From the NCBI RefSeq assembly GCF_000832305.1, contig NZ_CP010536.1, positions 1,674,001 to 1,738,000 on the forward strand: a stretch of DNA of 64,000 nt. The letters are read 5' to 3'. This DNA comes from Cupriavidus basilensis (GTDB lineage: Bacteria; Pseudomonadota; Gammaproteobacteria; Burkholderiales; Burkholderiaceae). The notes beneath the pieces are model-generated. The model saw only the letters and a program-made list of their open reading frames with translations, was not told where the DNA came from and made no database searches. This document shows, in pieces, positions 37,263-45,636 of this stretch. Every line of letters starts with the position of its first letter. Position 1 is the first letter of the stretch. The position numbers and the translations under genes are program-made.

Positions 37263-38114
37263 TCAGTGGGCGATCGAACGCGAGATCGCCCAGGCGCATT
37301 CGATCACCATCGGCGCGAGCTTTTTCTGCGCCTCGGCCATGCTCCAGCGGCTGGCCGGCGGCGACACATGCACCGCGCCCACCGCCTGCCCCTGGCTGTT
37401 GACGATGGCCGCGCCCACGCCCATATCGCCCAGGAACAATTCCTCGTTGTTGCAGGCGTAGCCCACCTTCCGGCAAGCCACCACCCTCTCGAAGATCGCC
37501 GCCACATCGGTCAGCGTGGACGGCGTGCGCGCCACCCGGGCCGAGTCCTCCAGCATGGCCATCACCTGATCGTCGGGCAACTTGCTCAGATACGCGCGGC
37601 CGCTGCTGGTGCAGTACATCGGGATGCGCATGCCAACGGGCGTCAGCACCGGGATGTACTTCGACGTCATCAACTGCGCCACGTAGACCATCTCCAGCCC
37701 CACCGGCTCGGTCAGGTTGGCGGTCTCGCCGCTGGCATTGGCGAGCTGCGACAGGTAGGGGCTGGCGACCTGGATCAGCGCGTCGGCGGACAGGTAGTTG
37801 TAGCCGATCTCCATCACCTTGGGCGTCAACCGGAAGCGCCGCGTCTGCGGGTGCTTGGCCACATAGCCCAGCGTTTCCAGCGTATGCACGGTGCGTTGCG
37901 CGGAGCTTTTGGTCATGCCGGTCAGCCCCGCCAGTTCGGCCAGCGTGAGGGTGCGATGGACTGCGCTGAAAGCCCGCAGCACTTCCAGCCCTTTCTCCAG
38001 CGACTGATTGAAAAGCGGGTCAGGGCGAGCGGATTTTTCGTCGCTTTCCGTGCCGCTCTCCGTGCCGCTGACCGGCGCTTCGCCGCCGTTTTCCTGATGG
38101 TCTTGCCGGTTCAT
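37263..38114 (-). CDS. IclR-family transcriptional regulator
   Basis: 283 residues from the ATG at 38114. It has an N-terminal winged HTH (LTLAELAGLTGMTKSSAQRTVHTLETLGYV, split here by its turn) and a GAF-like effector domain with YCTSSGRAYL and the C-terminal VGAAIVNSQGQAVGAVHVS segment. A short GTES-GTES repeat lies near the start. IclR proteins sense a small carboxylate or related metabolite. Two perfect inverted repeats upstream are candidate operators. It probably regulates itself and the neighbouring transporter/hydrolase genes. Confidence 0.88.
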   Translation of the reverse strand: MNRQDHQENGGEAPVSGTESGTESDEKSARPDPLFNQSLEKGLEVLRAFSAVHRTLTLAELAGLTGMTKSSAQRTVHTLETLGYVAKHPQTRRFRLTPKVMEIGYNYLSADALIQVASPYLSQLANASGETANLTEPVGLEMVYVAQLMTSKYIPVLTPVGMRIPMYCTSSGRAYLSKLPDDQVMAMLEDSARVARTPSTLTDVAAIFERVVACRKVGYACNNEELFLGDMGVGAAIVNSQGQAVGAVHVSPPASRWSMAEAQKKLAPMVIECAWAISRSIAH

Positions 38115-38193
38115 GTTTGCATTCCGCCGAGTCTTCCGAGTCTTCGTACAGGTGACGGGCACCATCGCAGGGAAGGCCTGCACCACGATGAAT

Positions 38194-38233
38194 GTATATT
38201 GCACCAATATACGACTGAATCGATTATCGATTC
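38194..38233. promoter_or_regulatory. Two perfect inverted repeats upstream of the iclR-type gene
   Basis: The first is GTATATTG-CAC-CAATATAC (38194-38212, 8-bp arms). The second, five bases further, is GAATCGAT-T-ATCGATTC (38217-38233, 8-bp arms). Both lie about 80-120 bases before the IclR start codon and about 290-330 bases before the divergent GntR gene. Such spacing and symmetry fit binding sites for a dimeric regulator, perhaps the IclR protein itself. Confidence 0.55.
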
Positions 38234-38462
38234 GTTTGGTTTCCGTCCATCATATTCGGGCCATCTTTCTTTGGGAATAGCGGCGATGTAACTGGCCCGC
38301 CGATTTGGGGGCGCGAGCTTTCTTATTCCGGTTGAATGCCTTGTTTTATAAGGCTTCCGGGGCGTTTTCCCGGTTGCGGGCTGGCGAGACATGCAGCGCA
38401 TGCGCGACAGTGCGATGCAGTCGATTCGTTCCCCTTCAGTGTTTACCCGCATTCCTGATTTG

Positions 38463-38492
38463 TTGACGATCAGTGAAATATCAGACTAGTAT
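38463..38492 (+). promoter_or_regulatory. Putative sigma70 promoter of the GntR gene
   Basis: A -35 element TTGACG (38463-38468) and a -10 element TAGTAT (38487-38492) are separated by 18 bases. They lie 31 bases before the ATG at 38523. The stretch between them holds a loose palindrome (ATATCAG...CTAGTAT), a possible autoregulatory GntR operator. The rest of the 38115-38522 gap carries the two inverted repeats and no gene. Confidence 0.55.
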
Positions 38493-38522
38493 CACAACAA
38501 CTTCAAGACTGCGGGAATCACC

Positions 38523-39221
38523 ATGTCGAACCCGATCCGGCTGGTCGGCGGCGCCGATCACACCCCCGAGCCAGCTTCGCGCGCTGCCACCGGCGCCGCG
38601 CTGCGCGAGCAGGCCTATGCCGAGATCAAGCGGCGCATCATTTCCTGCGAATTCCGTCCTGGCGAGCCGCTCAACGAAGCCCAGGTCGCGGCCTTGCTCG
38701 GCATCGGCCGCACCCCCGTGCACCAGGCGCTGCACCGGCTGGAAGTGGAAGGGCTGGTGTCGATCCTGCCGCGCAAGGGCGTGCTGGTCTCGCCGCTGTC
38801 GCTTAACGAAGTGCTCGACATGATCGAAGTGCGCGCCACCAACGAAGTGCTGTGCGCCACGCTGGCCTGCGAGCGCGCCCACGAGAGCGATCTCAAGGCC
38901 ATGCGCGAGATCGTCGACCGCTCGCCTGACCTGATCGCGCGGCGCGACATCGCCGGCCTGGCCGCACTCGACCTCAAGTTCCATACCGCCATGTCGGCCG
39001 CCTCGCGCAATCGCGTGCTGGCCGACCTGCTGCGCGGCCTGCACGAGAAGCAGGCGCGCTTCTGGTTCCTCTCGCTGTCCGACCCGCAGCACCTGGAGAA
39101 CGTCTACCAGGAGCACAGGGTGATCATCGATGCCCTGGAGCGGCGCGATGTGCCGGCCGTGCGCGAGGCCATCCGCGAACACATTGACGAATTCCGGAAG
39201 AACATCATCCGGACCATCTGA
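38523..39221 (+). CDS. GntR-family transcriptional regulator, FCD (FadR) subfamily
   Basis: 232 residues. A winged HTH (residues about 20-85: EQAYAEIKRRIISCEFRPGE... GRTPVHQALHRLEVEGLV in parts) is followed by an all-helical FCD ligand domain with the metal-site pattern DLKFHTAMSAASRN and a late HIDEF. Such regulators respond to organic acids. It is the first gene of a rightward series with DUF2848, an amidase and an MFS carrier, which it probably controls. Confidence 0.88.
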   Translation: MSNPIRLVGGADHTPEPASRAATGAALREQAYAEIKRRIISCEFRPGEPLNEAQVAALLGIGRTPVHQALHRLEVEGLVSILPRKGVLVSPLSLNEVLDMIEVRATNEVLCATLACERAHESDLKAMREIVDRSPDLIARRDIAGLAALDLKFHTAMSAASRNRVLADLLRGLHEKQARFWFLSLSDPQHLENVYQEHRVIIDALERRDVPAVREAIREHIDEFRKNIIRTI

Positions 39222-39250
39222 CCGTTTTTCTCCGCAACAGGTAGTGAGCA

Positions 39251-39928
39251 ATGCCGACACTTCAATTCCAGGTAGCCGGCGAGGGTGAACTCGTCCTCGA
39301 TATCCAGCGCCTGATCATCGCCGGCTGGACCGGCCGCGACGCCGACGCCGTCAACCACCACATCCGCGAGCTCGAAGAGATCGGCGTCAAGCCGCCGACC
39401 ACCGTGCCGTGCTTCTACCCGCTGGCCGCTTCGCTGCTGACCACCGACGCGCTGCTCGAAGTGCCGCGCGAAGACTCCTCCGGCGAAATCGAGTTCGTGC
39501 TGCTGGCGGCCAAGGACGCGATGTACATCGGTGTGGGTTCCGACCACACCGACCGCAAGGTCGAAGCCTATGACGTCACCGTCTCCAAGCAGATGTGCGC
39601 CAAGCCCCTGGGCACCGAAGTCTGGCGCTTCGACGATGTGGCCGCGCACTGGGACCAGTTGCAGATGCGCTGCTGGCGCACCCGCAACGGCCAGCGCGCG
39701 CTCTATCAGGAAGGGCTGGTCACGCGCCTGCTGGACCCGCGCGACCTGATCCAGCGCCTCACCGGCGAAGACAAGCTGCCGGTGGGCACCGCCATGTTCT
39801 GCGGCACGCAAGCCGTGATTGGCGAGCTGGGCAGCGGCGAAGCCTTTGAGGTCGAGCTCCACGATCCGGTGCTCAAGCGCACGCTGCGCCATGCCTATCG
39901 CGTGGAATGCCTGGCGGTCGCACCATGA
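39251..39928 (+). CDS. DUF2848 family protein
   Basis: 225 residues, soluble. It matches DUF2848 as I recall it: YPLAASLLTTDALLEV, GSDHTDRKVEAYDV and SKQMCAKPLG. The last two segments resemble parts of the fumarylacetoacetate-hydrolase fold, so a lyase or hydrolase role is conceivable. The function is unknown. Its stop overlaps the amidase start (ATGA), so the two products are made together and may act in sequence. Confidence 0.75.
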   Translation: MPTLQFQVAGEGELVLDIQRLIIAGWTGRDADAVNHHIRELEEIGVKPPTTVPCFYPLAASLLTTDALLEVPREDSSGEIEFVLLAAKDAMYIGVGSDHTDRKVEAYDVTVSKQMCAKPLGTEVWRFDDVAAHWDQLQMRCWRTRNGQRALYQEGLVTRLLDPRDLIQRLTGEDKLPVGTAMFCGTQAVIGELGSGEAFEVELHDPVLKRTLRHAYRVECLAVAP

Positions 39929-41259
39929 GCACCACGCTGCCCACCATCGCCGCGCTCGCCGCCGACCTGGCCGCCGGGCGCACCACCAGCGTTGCGCTGA
40001 CCGAGCAGGCACTGGCTCGCATCGACGGCCACCGTAACGCTGGCGGCACCGCCTTCCTGGAAGTCGACGGCGCCGGCGCGCTGGCCGCGGCCCGCGCCGC
40101 CGACCAGGCGCGGGCAGCAGGGCTGGTGGCTTCTCCGCTGGCCGGGCTGCCGGTCTCCATCAAGGACCTGTTCGACGTAAAAGGGCAGGTGACCCGGGCC
40201 GGGTCGAAGGCGCTCGCGGGCGAGCCCGCCAGCGCCGACGCGCCCGTGGTGGCGCGCCTGCGCGCCGCCGGCGCCGTGCTGATCGGGCGCACCAATATGA
40301 GCGAGTTCGCGTTCTCCGGCCTCGGCCTGAACCCGCACTACGGCACGCCCCGCACGCCCTTCGATGACGCACGCATCGCGGGTGGCTCCACGTCCGGTGG
40401 TGCGCTCAGCGTGGCGCTCGATCTGGCCGTCGCGGCGCTCGGCACCGACACCGGCGGCTCCATCCGTATCCCCAGCGCGTTCTGCGGCCTGACCGGCTTC
40501 AAGCCCACCGCAAGCCGCGTGCCGCTGGCCGGCGCCGTGCCACTGTCGACCTCGCTCGACTCCGCCGGCCCGCTGGCGCGCTCGGTTGCCTGCTGCGCCG
40601 CGTTCGACGCCATCGTCAGCGGCGAAACGCTGGACAGCCGCCCCGCGCCGCTGGGCGGGCTGCGTCTGCTGGTGACCCGCGATTTCGTGTGCGACGGCCT
40701 CGACGCCGAAGTCGCCCAAGCCTTCGACGTCACGCTCGCCACGCTCTCCCGGCTCGGTGCGCAGATCATCCCGTTCGATTTCCCCGAGCTCAAGCGCCTG
40801 CCGCAGATCAACGCCGCCGGCGGCCTCACGGCAGCCGAAGCCTGGCACTGGCACAAGCCGTTGCTGGCCGAACGCGGCGATGCCTACGACCCGCGCGTTG
40901 CCATGCGCATCCGCCGCGGCGAGCAACTCGGCGCCGCCGACTATATCGAACTGCTGGCCGAGCGCCGCGCCATGCAGGCGCGCGCCGCCGGCCTGCTGCG
41001 CGAAGCCGACGCCTGGCTGATGCCCACGGTCGCCGTGCGCCCGCCACGGCTCGATGCCCTGCAAAGCGACGAAGCCTTCTTCGCCACCAACGGCCTCGTG
41101 CTGCGCAACCCCAGCGTGCTCAACTTCCTCGACGGCTGTGCCGTATCGCTGCCGATGCCGGCGGCGGAGCAGGGCATGGGGCTGAGCGTCGGCGGCCTGA
41201 ACGGGCGCGACGCGCGCGTGCTGCAGGTGGCCGGCGCCATCGAAGCCGCACTGCGGTAA
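39925..41259 (+). CDS. Amidase signature family hydrolase
   Basis: 444 residues from the ATG at 39925, which overlaps the DUF2848 stop by four bases. The catalytic triad is seen as Lys in SIKDLFDVKG, Ser in GGSTSGGA and Ser in GTDTGGSIRIPS. It is a second amidase in this locus (the other is at 28582-29772) with little resemblance outside the signature. It is cytoplasmic and probably opens an amide bond in the compound imported by the MFS carrier downstream. Confidence 0.87.
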   Translation: MSTTLPTIAALAADLAAGRTTSVALTEQALARIDGHRNAGGTAFLEVDGAGALAAARAADQARAAGLVASPLAGLPVSIKDLFDVKGQVTRAGSKALAGEPASADAPVVARLRAAGAVLIGRTNMSEFAFSGLGLNPHYGTPRTPFDDARIAGGSTSGGALSVALDLAVAALGTDTGGSIRIPSAFCGLTGFKPTASRVPLAGAVPLSTSLDSAGPLARSVACCAAFDAIVSGETLDSRPAPLGGLRLLVTRDFVCDGLDAEVAQAFDVTLATLSRLGAQIIPFDFPELKRLPQINAAGGLTAAEAWHWHKPLLAERGDAYDPRVAMRIRRGEQLGAADYIELLAERRAMQARAAGLLREADAWLMPTVAVRPPRLDALQSDEAFFATNGLVLRNPSVLNFLDGCAVSLPMPAAEQGMGLSVGGLNGRDARVLQVAGAIEAALR

Positions 41260-41340
41260 GGCGTAGCAACCAGCAGAAAAGACCAAGGGCCGCGGCCAGG
41301 CAGCGCGGCCCCGTCAATCCACACCCAAGGAGTACCACCG

Positions 41341-42672
41341 ATGTCTTCCGTGATGACCGGCGCCCCTGGCGCCCTGGAGAGCCCGGCCCACACCCCGGCA
41401 GAGCGCAATGAGGCCTACCGCAAGATCGCAGTGCGGCTGATTCCCTTCCTGGTGTTCCTGTTCGTGCTCGCCTGGATCGACCGCGTCAATGTCGGCTTTG
41501 CCAAGCTGCAGATGCTGCAAGACCTGCAATTCAGCGAAGCCGTGTACGGTTTCGGTGCCGGTATCTTCTTCATCGGCTACTTCCTGTTCGAAGTGCCCAG
41601 CAACCTCTTGCTGGAGAAAATCGGCGCGCGCCGCACGCTCGCCCGCATCACCATCCTGTGGGGCTTTGCCTCCATGGCGATGATCTTCGTCAAGACCCCC
41701 ATGCAGTTCTACGCCCTGCGATTCCTGCTCGGCGTGTTCGAGGCCGGCTTCTTTCCCGGTGTCGTGCTCTACCTGACCTACTGGTTCCCGGCCCAGCGCC
41801 GCGCCCGCATCAACGGCCTGTTCATGACCTCGTTCGCCATCGCCGGCGTCATCGGCGGCCCGCTCGCCGGCTTCATCATGAGCAGCATGGAAGGCGTCGA
41901 CGGCCTCGCCAACTGGCAATGGCTGTTCGTCATCGAAGGCATCCCCTCCGTGCTCGCCGGCATCGCCGTGCTGATGTTCCTGCCTGAAAAGCCCATCAGC
42001 GCCAAATGGCTCAGCCCCAGCGAGCGCGACCTCGTCACCCGCGAGATCGAAGCCGAAAACCGCGACCCCGCGAAGCACTCCTCGCTGCGCGCCGCCTTCA
42101 CCAACTCGCGCGTCTGGATCTGCGCCGCCATCTACTTCTGCGTGGTCAGCGGTAACGCTACCATCGCCTTCTGGTCGCCATCCATCATCAAGGAGCTTGG
42201 CGTCAAGGGCAACCTGCAGATCGGCCTCGTCTCCGCCATCCCCTTCATCGCAGGCACCCTCGCCATGGTCTGGAACGGCATCCACTCCGACCGCACCGGT
42301 GAGCGCCGCCTGCACTGCGCGCTAGCCACCCTGATGGCCGCCGCCGGGCTCGTGCTCACCGGCATGTGGCTGCACAGCGCCGTGCTCGCCATGGTGGCGC
42401 TCACCATCGCCTCCGTCGGCATCCTCGCCGCCTTCCCGGTGTTCTGGTCGCTGCCCTCCGCCTTCCTCGCCGGCACCGCCGCCGCGGGCGGCATCGCCCT
42501 CATCAACTCCATCGGCAACCTCGCCGGCTTCGTCGCGCCCTACATGATCGGCTGGTTCAAGACCAACACCGGCCAGCTTTCGTCCGGCCTGTACTTTGTC
42601 GCCGCGCTGGAAGCCTGCGCCACCGTCCTGGTGCTGGCATTCATCAAAACCAAGGCCAGCGCGAAGGCATAG
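41341..42672 (+). CDS. MFS transporter, anion:cation symporter (ACS) family
   Basis: 443 residues, twelve membrane helices. The first cytoplasmic/helix-1 segment FLVFLFVLAWIDRVNVGFAKLQM and FFIGYFLFEVPSNLLLEKIGAR are characteristic of ACS carriers (phthalate, 4-hydroxyphenylacetate, tartrate and similar anions). It is cotranscribed with the GntR/DUF2848/amidase genes, 81 bases after the amidase. It likely imports the carboxylate or amide that they process. Confidence 0.87.
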   Translation: MSSVMTGAPGALESPAHTPAERNEAYRKIAVRLIPFLVFLFVLAWIDRVNVGFAKLQMLQDLQFSEAVYGFGAGIFFIGYFLFEVPSNLLLEKIGARRTLARITILWGFASMAMIFVKTPMQFYALRFLLGVFEAGFFPGVVLYLTYWFPAQRRARINGLFMTSFAIAGVIGGPLAGFIMSSMEGVDGLANWQWLFVIEGIPSVLAGIAVLMFLPEKPISAKWLSPSERDLVTREIEAENRDPAKHSSLRAAFTNSRVWICAAIYFCVVSGNATIAFWSPSIIKELGVKGNLQIGLVSAIPFIAGTLAMVWNGIHSDRTGERRLHCALATLMAAAGLVLTGMWLHSAVLAMVALTIASVGILAAFPVFWSLPSAFLAGTAAAGGIALINSIGNLAGFVAPYMIGWFKTNTGQLSSGLYFVAALEACATVLVLAFIKTKASAKA

Positions 42673-42913
42673 CCCAGGAGATGCACCAGGCAGCACGAGG
42701 GGGCTGGATTCCAGCGGCGCTTTGCGCTAGAATCCGCTGCCTCGTTGCGCTGCATGCGCAAAGTGCGCCGGCAGCACAGGTAACACAAGCCAGGCGGGCA
42801 GTTCCAGCCGCCTGTTTGCTTTTGTGGTTTTGTGACATCTCTCACGCTGCCCGGCACGCCTGCAAGACAACGAGCACAGCGGCCTCCCGCCAGGGATGCA
42901 CGCCGCAGGGACT
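42673..42913. other. Spacer before tRNA-Leu
   Basis: No gene seen. A 7-bp stem (CAGGCGG / CCGCCTG, 42791-42813) followed by TTTGCTTTTG may terminate the MFS transcript. A TAGAAT hexamer at 42728-42733 could be a -10 element but has no good -35 partner. Confidence 0.4.
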
Positions 42914-43000
42914 GCGAGGGTGGCGAAATTGGTAGACGCACCAGGTTTAGGTCCTGACGCCAGCAATGGTGTAGGGGTTCGAGTCCCCTCCCTCGCACCA
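42914..43000 (+). tRNA. tRNA-Leu (anticodon UAG)
   Basis: An 87-base sequence including CCA folds as a class II tRNA. The acceptor stem GCGAGGG pairs with CCCTCGC before ACCA. A D-arm contains TGGCGAAATTGGTAGACGCA. The anticodon stem CCAGG/CCTG encloses a TTTAGGT loop, giving anticodon UAG. A variable arm and GTTCGAGTC T-loop follow. It reads CUA (and other CUN) leucine codons. The phage integrase gene begins 191 bases downstream, so its 3' end is the phage attachment site. Confidence 0.95.
42977..43000 (+). other. Candidate attL core at the tRNA-Leu 3' end
   Basis: Tyrosine integrases commonly recombine at the T-arm and acceptor 3' end of tRNA genes, leaving the tRNA intact. The adjacent integrase and the switch to phage genes right after the tRNA support this. 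The matching attR repeat must lie beyond the window, so the core length cannot be set. Confidence 0.5.
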
Positions 43001-43142
43001 AAGTCTTTTAAGAATCACTTATCCGCCTCGTTTCACCTCCCACATTTTCGTATCACTTCCGCCCGCAAAACTAGGCCACACAAGGCTTAGCAGGTGATTC
43101 GCGGCAATCGCCTCGCTGCACTCAGCACATTCCCATTTCACT

Positions 43143-43148
43143 TATAAT
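43143..43148 (+). promoter_or_regulatory. Possible -10 element of the integrase gene
   Basis: A consensus TATAAT sits 44 bases before the integrase ATG at 43192. No strong -35 hexamer is seen 17 bases upstream. Confidence 0.4.
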
Positions 43149-43191
43149 CGGCGCTCCGGCCCCATAGCGGCCCCACGTTCGGCCCCACGAA

Positions 43192-44196
43192 ATGGCACAC
43201 TTTACGAAGTCGGCATCCGGCTGGCGCGCGCAGGTGAAGGTGAAGGGCGTACGCGATTCCCGCATGTTCGACACGAAGGCCGAGGCGCAAGCTTGGGCGG
43301 CCAAGCGCGAGACGGAAATGCGCTCGATCGAGTCGGGGATGGGCAGCAAGACCCACACGGTCGGCGACGTCCTGGACAAGTACCAGAAGGACGTCAGCCC
43401 GAAGAAGCGTGGCAGCCGGTGGGAGATCCTGCGGCTCGAGCTGATCGGTCGGAAGGAGATCGAGGGCAAGCCCTTCCGTGATATCCGCCTCATTGACCTC
43501 AAGCCGCATCACATCACCGCCTGGCGCGACGCCCGGGAGCGGGAGGTGGCAGGGGCCTCTGTATCGCGGGAGATGTCGTTGCTGTCGCACGCTTTGAAGG
43601 TGGCGCGCGACGAGTGGGGCTTGCTCCTGACTGACCCGATGAAGACGGTAAGCCGTCCGCCGGACAGCCCGCCGCGCGAGCGGCGCATCACAGATGCCGA
43701 GGCAGGGTTGATCGTCCAGTCGCTGGGATTCCGGGAAGGGTTGCCGGTTGAACTGCCGGTGCAACGTGTGGCAGTCGCGTTCCTGTTCGCCATTGAGACG
43801 GCCATGCGGTCCGGCGAGATCCTGGGGCTCACCAGCCTGACGGTCGACAAGGTGGCCAAGGTGGCGCATCTGCCGTTGACCAAGAACGGCGGCGCGCGCG
43901 ACGTTCCTTTGTCATCGCGGGCGATTGAGTTGCTCGAGCTGCTGCCGGCGGTGGAGGCCGGCGAGCCGCTGTTCAATCTGTCGGACAAGAGCAGGGATGC
44001 GCTGTTCAGGAAGGGCCGCGATCGGTCGGGCCTCAAGAACCTGACCTTCCACGACACACGGCACGAGGCTATCACGCGCCTGGCGAAGAAGCTGCAGCCG
44101 CTGGCCCTGGCCCGGATGACCGGGCACACGGACCTGAATGAGCTCATGACCTACTACAACGAGTCGGCGACGGACATCGCCGCCATACTCGGTTAG
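43192..44196 (+). CDS. int: Tyrosine-type phage integrase
   Basis: 334 residues. It has an arm-type N-terminal domain (ASGWRAQVKVKGVRDSRMF), a core-binding SAM-like domain (about 55-150) and a catalytic domain. The catalytic residues can be placed: Arg206 (TAMRSGE), Lys231, His287 and Arg290 (FHDTRH), His312 (MTGHTD) and Tyr321 or Tyr322. It integrates and, with an excisionase, excises the phage at the neighbouring tRNA-Leu. It converges on the excisionase-like gene, overlapping it by four bases. Confidence 0.95.
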   Translation: MAHFTKSASGWRAQVKVKGVRDSRMFDTKAEAQAWAAKRETEMRSIESGMGSKTHTVGDVLDKYQKDVSPKKRGSRWEILRLELIGRKEIEGKPFRDIRLIDLKPHHITAWRDAREREVAGASVSREMSLLSHALKVARDEWGLLLTDPMKTVSRPPDSPPRERRITDAEAGLIVQSLGFREGLPVELPVQRVAVAFLFAIETAMRSGEILGLTSLTVDKVAKVAHLPLTKNGGARDVPLSSRAIELLELLPAVEAGEPLFNLSDKSRDALFRKGRDRSGLKNLTFHDTRHEAITRLAKKLQPLALARMTGHTDLNELMTYYNESATDIAAILG

Positions 44197-44519
44197 TCGG
44201 TCCGGCGGGGGCGCCCGACCACTTTGTCGCGGTGCCCCTCCGTCCACGCGATCACCTCCGCCGCCTTCCACAGCGGCAGGCTCTTGCCCTTGTCCTTTTC
44301 CTCTTCGACACCCGCCTTCTTGGCGCGGGCCGCTGGCAGGCGGATAGCCTTGGGGAAATCGGGCAGCGTGACGATGCGCTCGCCCACTACGCGCGGCGAG
44401 CGTTGCAGGTAGGCGCCGATCATCTCCAGGTTCCACAACTGGACTGCCAAGGGCAGGGCGGGTTTTACCCGGGCGGCAACTGCGGCGGCCAGGCGCTCGA
44501 TCAGATCCGACTCACTCAT
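44193..44519 (-). CDS. Excisionase-like / AlpA-type DNA-binding protein
   Basis: 108 residues from the ATG at 44519, which has GGAG seven bases upstream and overlaps the preceding tiny reading frame. The core LEMIGAYLQRSPRVVGERIVT, FPKAIRLP and PLWKAAEVIAWTEGH is the wing-and-helix pattern of MerR-like AlpA/excisionase proteins. It is the last gene of the leftward operon and abuts the integrase, the usual place for an excisionase. That role is inferred from position and fold. Confidence 0.65.
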   Translation of the reverse strand: MSESDLIERLAAAVAARVKPALPLAVQLWNLEMIGAYLQRSPRVVGERIVTLPDFPKAIRLPAARAKKAGVEEEKDKGKSLPLWKAAEVIAWTEGHRDKVVGRPRRTD

Positions 44520-44583
44520 GCTGTTCTCCAATCCGCCAAGCCTGGCGGGTCAATTCGATGATTCGTTTTGCTGCGTCGTTCAT
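44512..44583 (-). CDS. Possible 23-residue micro-gene
   Basis: The frame reads MNDAAKRIIELTRQAWRIGE and three more residues, a single amphipathic helix. Its ATG overlaps the stop of the upstream 71-residue gene (ATGA) and its stop overlaps the start of the excisionase-like gene. That double overlap fits a translationally coupled chain, but the product could also be just a coupling leader. Confidence 0.4.
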   Translation of the reverse strand: MNDAAKRIIELTRQAWRIGEQHE

Positions 44584-44795
44584 TTGCCCTCGAATACGGC
44601 TCTGAGGCTGGCCGCGAGGGCGCGGTACTCGTCGCGGTCTCCCTTCTGGGCTTCGCTGCCCTCCCAGCGCCGGCCGCGCACGAATGTTTCGTCCATTTCA
44701 CTGGCCAGGCGGTCCATCAGCTCGGCGGCGCGCCGGATTGCCTTTTCTTGTGTCGCGGTCATTCTTGTTTCACTCATCAGATTGGTAAATGCCAT
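44580..44795 (-). CDS. Small phage protein of unknown function
   Basis: 71 residues, mostly helical and charged, with a KAIRRAAELMDRLASEMDE helix. It has no known motif. The ATG at 44795 directly follows the stop of the DUF1643 gene. Later ATGs at 44777 and 44762 are possible starts. It is part of the leftward early operon. Confidence 0.55.
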   Translation of the reverse strand: MAFTNLMSETRMTATQEKAIRRAAELMDRLASEMDETFVRGRRWEGSEAQKGDRDEYRALAASLRAVFEGK

Positions 44796-45347
44796 TTACG
44801 CGTGTGATAGGTATCCACTGGCATCTGGCGTGAATGGCTGCGGCCGGACCTTGGCCGCGATGTACAGGGGGTGCTTCGGGCTACCGTCCTGGTTCAGCCC
44901 GAGGTGATGGAGCAGGGTGCCGCGCCCGCACATCCGGACGATGCGCAGCACCTCGGTCGCGCGCGCCGGCGCCGACTTGTGCGCGCCCCAGGCGCAGATC
45001 ACCAGCGAGCAGCGGTCGAGCGCGTCCATGATGGCGCAGTCGTTCCGGTCGGCCTTGTCGCCCAGCGGTGCGGGGTGGGTCAGTAGGCCGGCTGGATCGG
45101 TCGAGCGCAGCGGGAACAGGTTCACCACCTCCAGGCGGCCATACTTGCCGGCCAGCGCGCGCTGCAGGCACCGCGTGATGGTCGGGTCGTTGACTTGGTG
45201 GTCTGCCGTCGACGGGTTGAGCATGATGAAGCCTAGGCCGGGGCGGCTGCGGTCCCACTCGCGCCAGAGGCGGAAGCGGTATTGCTCGCAGTCGGAGAGG
45301 ATGGCGCCGGCCACGCCGTCGAGGGTCTGGGTCGTGAGGTGCTTCAT
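44796..45347 (-). CDS. DUF1643 family protein
   Basis: 183 residues. The GFIMLNPSTADHQVNDPTI and VVNLFPLRSTDPAGL motifs are typical of DUF1643, a family common in phages and restriction islands. An AAAGGA Shine-Dalgarno precedes the ATG at 45347. The biochemical function is unknown. Its neighbours are other accessory genes (ASCH-like, Gp37/Gp68-like, methyltransferase). Confidence 0.8.
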   Translation of the reverse strand: MKHLTTQTLDGVAGAILSDCEQYRFRLWREWDRSRPGLGFIMLNPSTADHQVNDPTITRCLQRALAGKYGRLEVVNLFPLRSTDPAGLLTHPAPLGDKADRNDCAIMDALDRCSLVICAWGAHKSAPARATEVLRIVRMCGRGTLLHHLGLNQDGSPKHPLYIAAKVRPQPFTPDASGYLSHA

Positions 45348-45379
45348 GCTACGATCCTTTGAAACGAGGGGAGACGGCT

Positions 45380-45634
45380 ATGCATGAGAAGACGCTTGCT
45401 TACAAGGGATTCACGGTCAAACTCGCCATTCCGGAGGCGGGTGCAACCGGAGGAACTCATGGCTCGGTGCAGATCTCCGGCCCAGAGACAAGTATCGGCG
45501 TTCGGTTCACACCGGACTGGATGCAGGCACCCAAAACGACTGAGGAAGCGGAAGCATGGCTCTTTGCATACGCGGCCGGTGCCATTGACTGTGAGTTGGC
45601 TGGTGGGTTCGGCATGGATCTCGGACATGAGTAG
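45380..45634 (+). CDS. Small cytoplasmic protein of unknown function (cargo gene)
   Basis: 84 residues from the ATG at 45380, chosen because GAGGGGAG lies just upstream. It is mixed alpha/beta with no recognised motif. It is transcribed against the surrounding leftward operon and is somewhat richer in A/T than its neighbours, features of an independently expressed cargo (moron) gene. Confidence 0.6.
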   Translation: MHEKTLAYKGFTVKLAIPEAGATGGTHGSVQISGPETSIGVRFTPDWMQAPKTTEEAEAWLFAYAAGAIDCELAGGFGMDLGHE

Positions 45635-45636
45635 GT

